From Treponema sp. UBA2869 (lineage in GTDB: Bacteria > Spirochaetota > Spirochaetia > Treponematales > Treponemataceae): 5,753 nt of DNA. Positions 4,754-5,753 of the stretch are shown here, in pieces (within the stretch, counting starts at the first letter, position 1; every line of letters begins with the position of its first letter). The notes under the pieces were generated by a model. That model was not told the DNA's origin and ran no database searches. It saw nothing but the letters and a program-made list of their open reading frames with translations. The position numbers were made by a program, and so were the translations under genes. Location: positions 39,108 to 44,860 of the forward strand of contig DEEV01000008.1 of assembly GCA_002350445.1 (NCBI GenBank). The letters run 5' to 3'.

Positions 4754-5753
4754 TTATTTCATTTCAAAAAGCTGTTTGAAAGAAACTTTGTCTCCTTTAG
4801 AAACTTTTACTTCCTTGTAAAGCTGGTCGTAAAGTTTGTTTTCTTTTGCATCGTCAATAAGATATTCTTTTGCACGTGCATCAGAGTAGTGCTTTTTAAC
4901 TTCGTCTACAGTAATTCCGCCTTCTTCTGCAATTTTTGCATATTCAGCTTCAATTTCTTCCGGAGTAACGCTGATATTTCTTTCGCGGAGAAGTGCATCA
5001 ACAATGATTCTTGATTTAAGCATTTTTTCGCTGTCTCCAGTCCATTCTTTAATCATTGTTTCTTTTGTCTGACCAGAAGCTGAAATCATTTTTTCAAGCT
5101 GTTCTGGAGTTGTCTGGAACTGCTGTGCCATCATATTCCAGCGGCCGTCAAGTTCTGCCTGAAGCATAGAAGCTGGAATTTCAAACGGATTTTTTTCTAC
5201 AAGCTGTTCAAGAAGTGAATTGTTTTTAAGTTCCTTAAGTTTTCTATTTTTAGCAAGTTCAAGGCTTCTTGTAATGTCAGCTTTCATATCTGCAAGAGTT
5301 TTATATTTTTCGTTGCAGTCCTGAGCAAAATCATCATCAAGAGCAGGAAGATCTCTGATTTTTACAGCTGTTACTGTTACGCTAAGCTTCTTTGTCTGTC
5401 CTGCAAGTTCTGCATTTTCATCATCTTTTTTATATTTTTTAGTGATTTCTTTTGTTTCGCCTTTTTTCATACCGATGATATCATCATCAATCTTAAAAAG
5501 GTTTTCGCCTGAACCAACTGTAAATACAAAGTCTTCGCGCTTTGTTCCAGAAATTTCTTTTCCGTCTTCGCCAAGTTCGCTGTAATTAATAGTTACGATA
5601 TCGCCTTTTGCTACAACAGCATCTTTTTTCTCGATAACCATTGCATTGCGTTCCTGCATGTTTTTGAGTTCTTCGTTAAGTTCTGCGTCACCAATTGTAA
5701 CCTGAGGTTCTTTAATTGTAATTCCGCCGAATTCCTTAACATTAACCTTAGGG
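4754..5753 (-). CDS. tig: Trigger factor, ribosome-associated chaperone (N-terminus beyond right edge)
   Basis: Trigger factor binds the ribosome near the exit tunnel and shields nascent chains. The open frame runs to the right edge: 332 complete codons are visible, 31 of them upstream of the first internal methionine (5657-5659). That ATG is therefore not the true start, and roughly the first 110-120 residues, holding the ribosome-docking signature, are outside. The visible part starts with the end of the N-terminal domain (GDAELNEELKNMQERNA), then an FKBP-like domain at about visible residues 45-133 (KGDIVTINYSELGEDGKE to VKIRDLPALDDDF). The charged helical substrate-binding arms then run to the C-terminus (FKQLFEMK). 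Domain order, the DLPALDDDFAQD linker and the position before clpP-clpX all identify tig. The FKBP-like domain lacks the usual IPGFE-type segment before IIGMKKGE, so isomerase activity is doubtful. The gene ends in its own terminator. Confidence 0.95.
   Translation of the reverse strand, partial: PKVNVKEFGGITIKEPQVTIGDAELNEELKNMQERNAMVIEKKDAVVAKGDIVTINYSELGEDGKEISGTKREDFVFTVGSGENLFKIDDDIIGMKKGETKEITKKYKKDDENAELAGQTKKLSVTVTAVKIRDLPALDDDFAQDCNEKYKTLADMKADITRSLELAKNRKLKELKNNSLLEQLVEKNPFEIPASMLQAELDGRWNMMAQQFQTTPEQLEKMISASGQTKETMIKEWTGDSEKMLKSRIIVDALLRERNISVTPEEIEAEYAKIAEEGGITVDEVKKHYSDARAKEYLIDDAKENKLYDQLYKEVKVSKGDKVSFKQLFEMK

Noticed and set aside
5657..5659. Internal ATG as the start of trigger factor
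   Set aside because: The reading frame continues upstream to the window edge with trigger factor-like sequence, and a start here would remove the end of the N-terminal domain. No Shine-Dalgarno precedes it.

Overview
The window is AT-rich bacterial chromosome with ordinary housekeeping content. The proteins look most like those of Treponema or a close spirochaete: the N-terminus of SMC and the tig-clpP-clpX block fit that group. This assignment comes from remembered family similarity, not a search. Base composition and codon use look even throughout. I see no insertion sequence, phage gene, CRISPR array, tRNA or rRNA.

Layout, left to right. (1) The first 68 codons of smc (chromosome condensation ATPase) lie on the minus strand and run off the left edge. 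They start at a GTG with a good ribosome binding site and a near-consensus sigma-70 promoter. (2) A gap of about 155 bases holds that promoter and a GC-rich hairpin element flanked by A/T runs, probably the terminator of the next gene. (3) A compact DEAD-box-type RNA helicase on the minus strand carries DETD in place of DEAD. (4) A 47-base divergent intergenic region has -10-like boxes almost touching both start codons. (5) A GT4-family glycosyltransferase is the only plus-strand gene. (6) A strong bidirectional terminator separates it from the converging clpX. (7) clpX, clpP and tig (trigger factor) follow on the minus strand, so they are transcribed tig, then clpP, then clpX. tig is cut by the right edge and lacks its N-terminal ribosome-binding domain.

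Trigger factor chaperones nascent chains at the ribosome exit, and ClpX unfolds substrates into the ClpP proteolytic chamber, so the right half is a protein quality-control cluster. clpP and clpX are 2 bases apart, with the clpX ribosome binding site inside the end of clpP, so they are almost certainly co-transcribed. A strong intrinsic terminator between tig and clpP suggests that clpPX also has its own promoter, or depends on partial read-through. The helicase, SMC and glycosyltransferase have no evident functional link to this cluster or to one another.

I found no undescribed multi-gene system. The points most worth a second look are the non-canonical ATPase-side motifs of the helicase, the apparently degenerate prolyl-isomerase site of trigger factor, the dyad between the divergent genes, the inverted repeat upstream of clpP, and the structured element between smc and the helicase gene.
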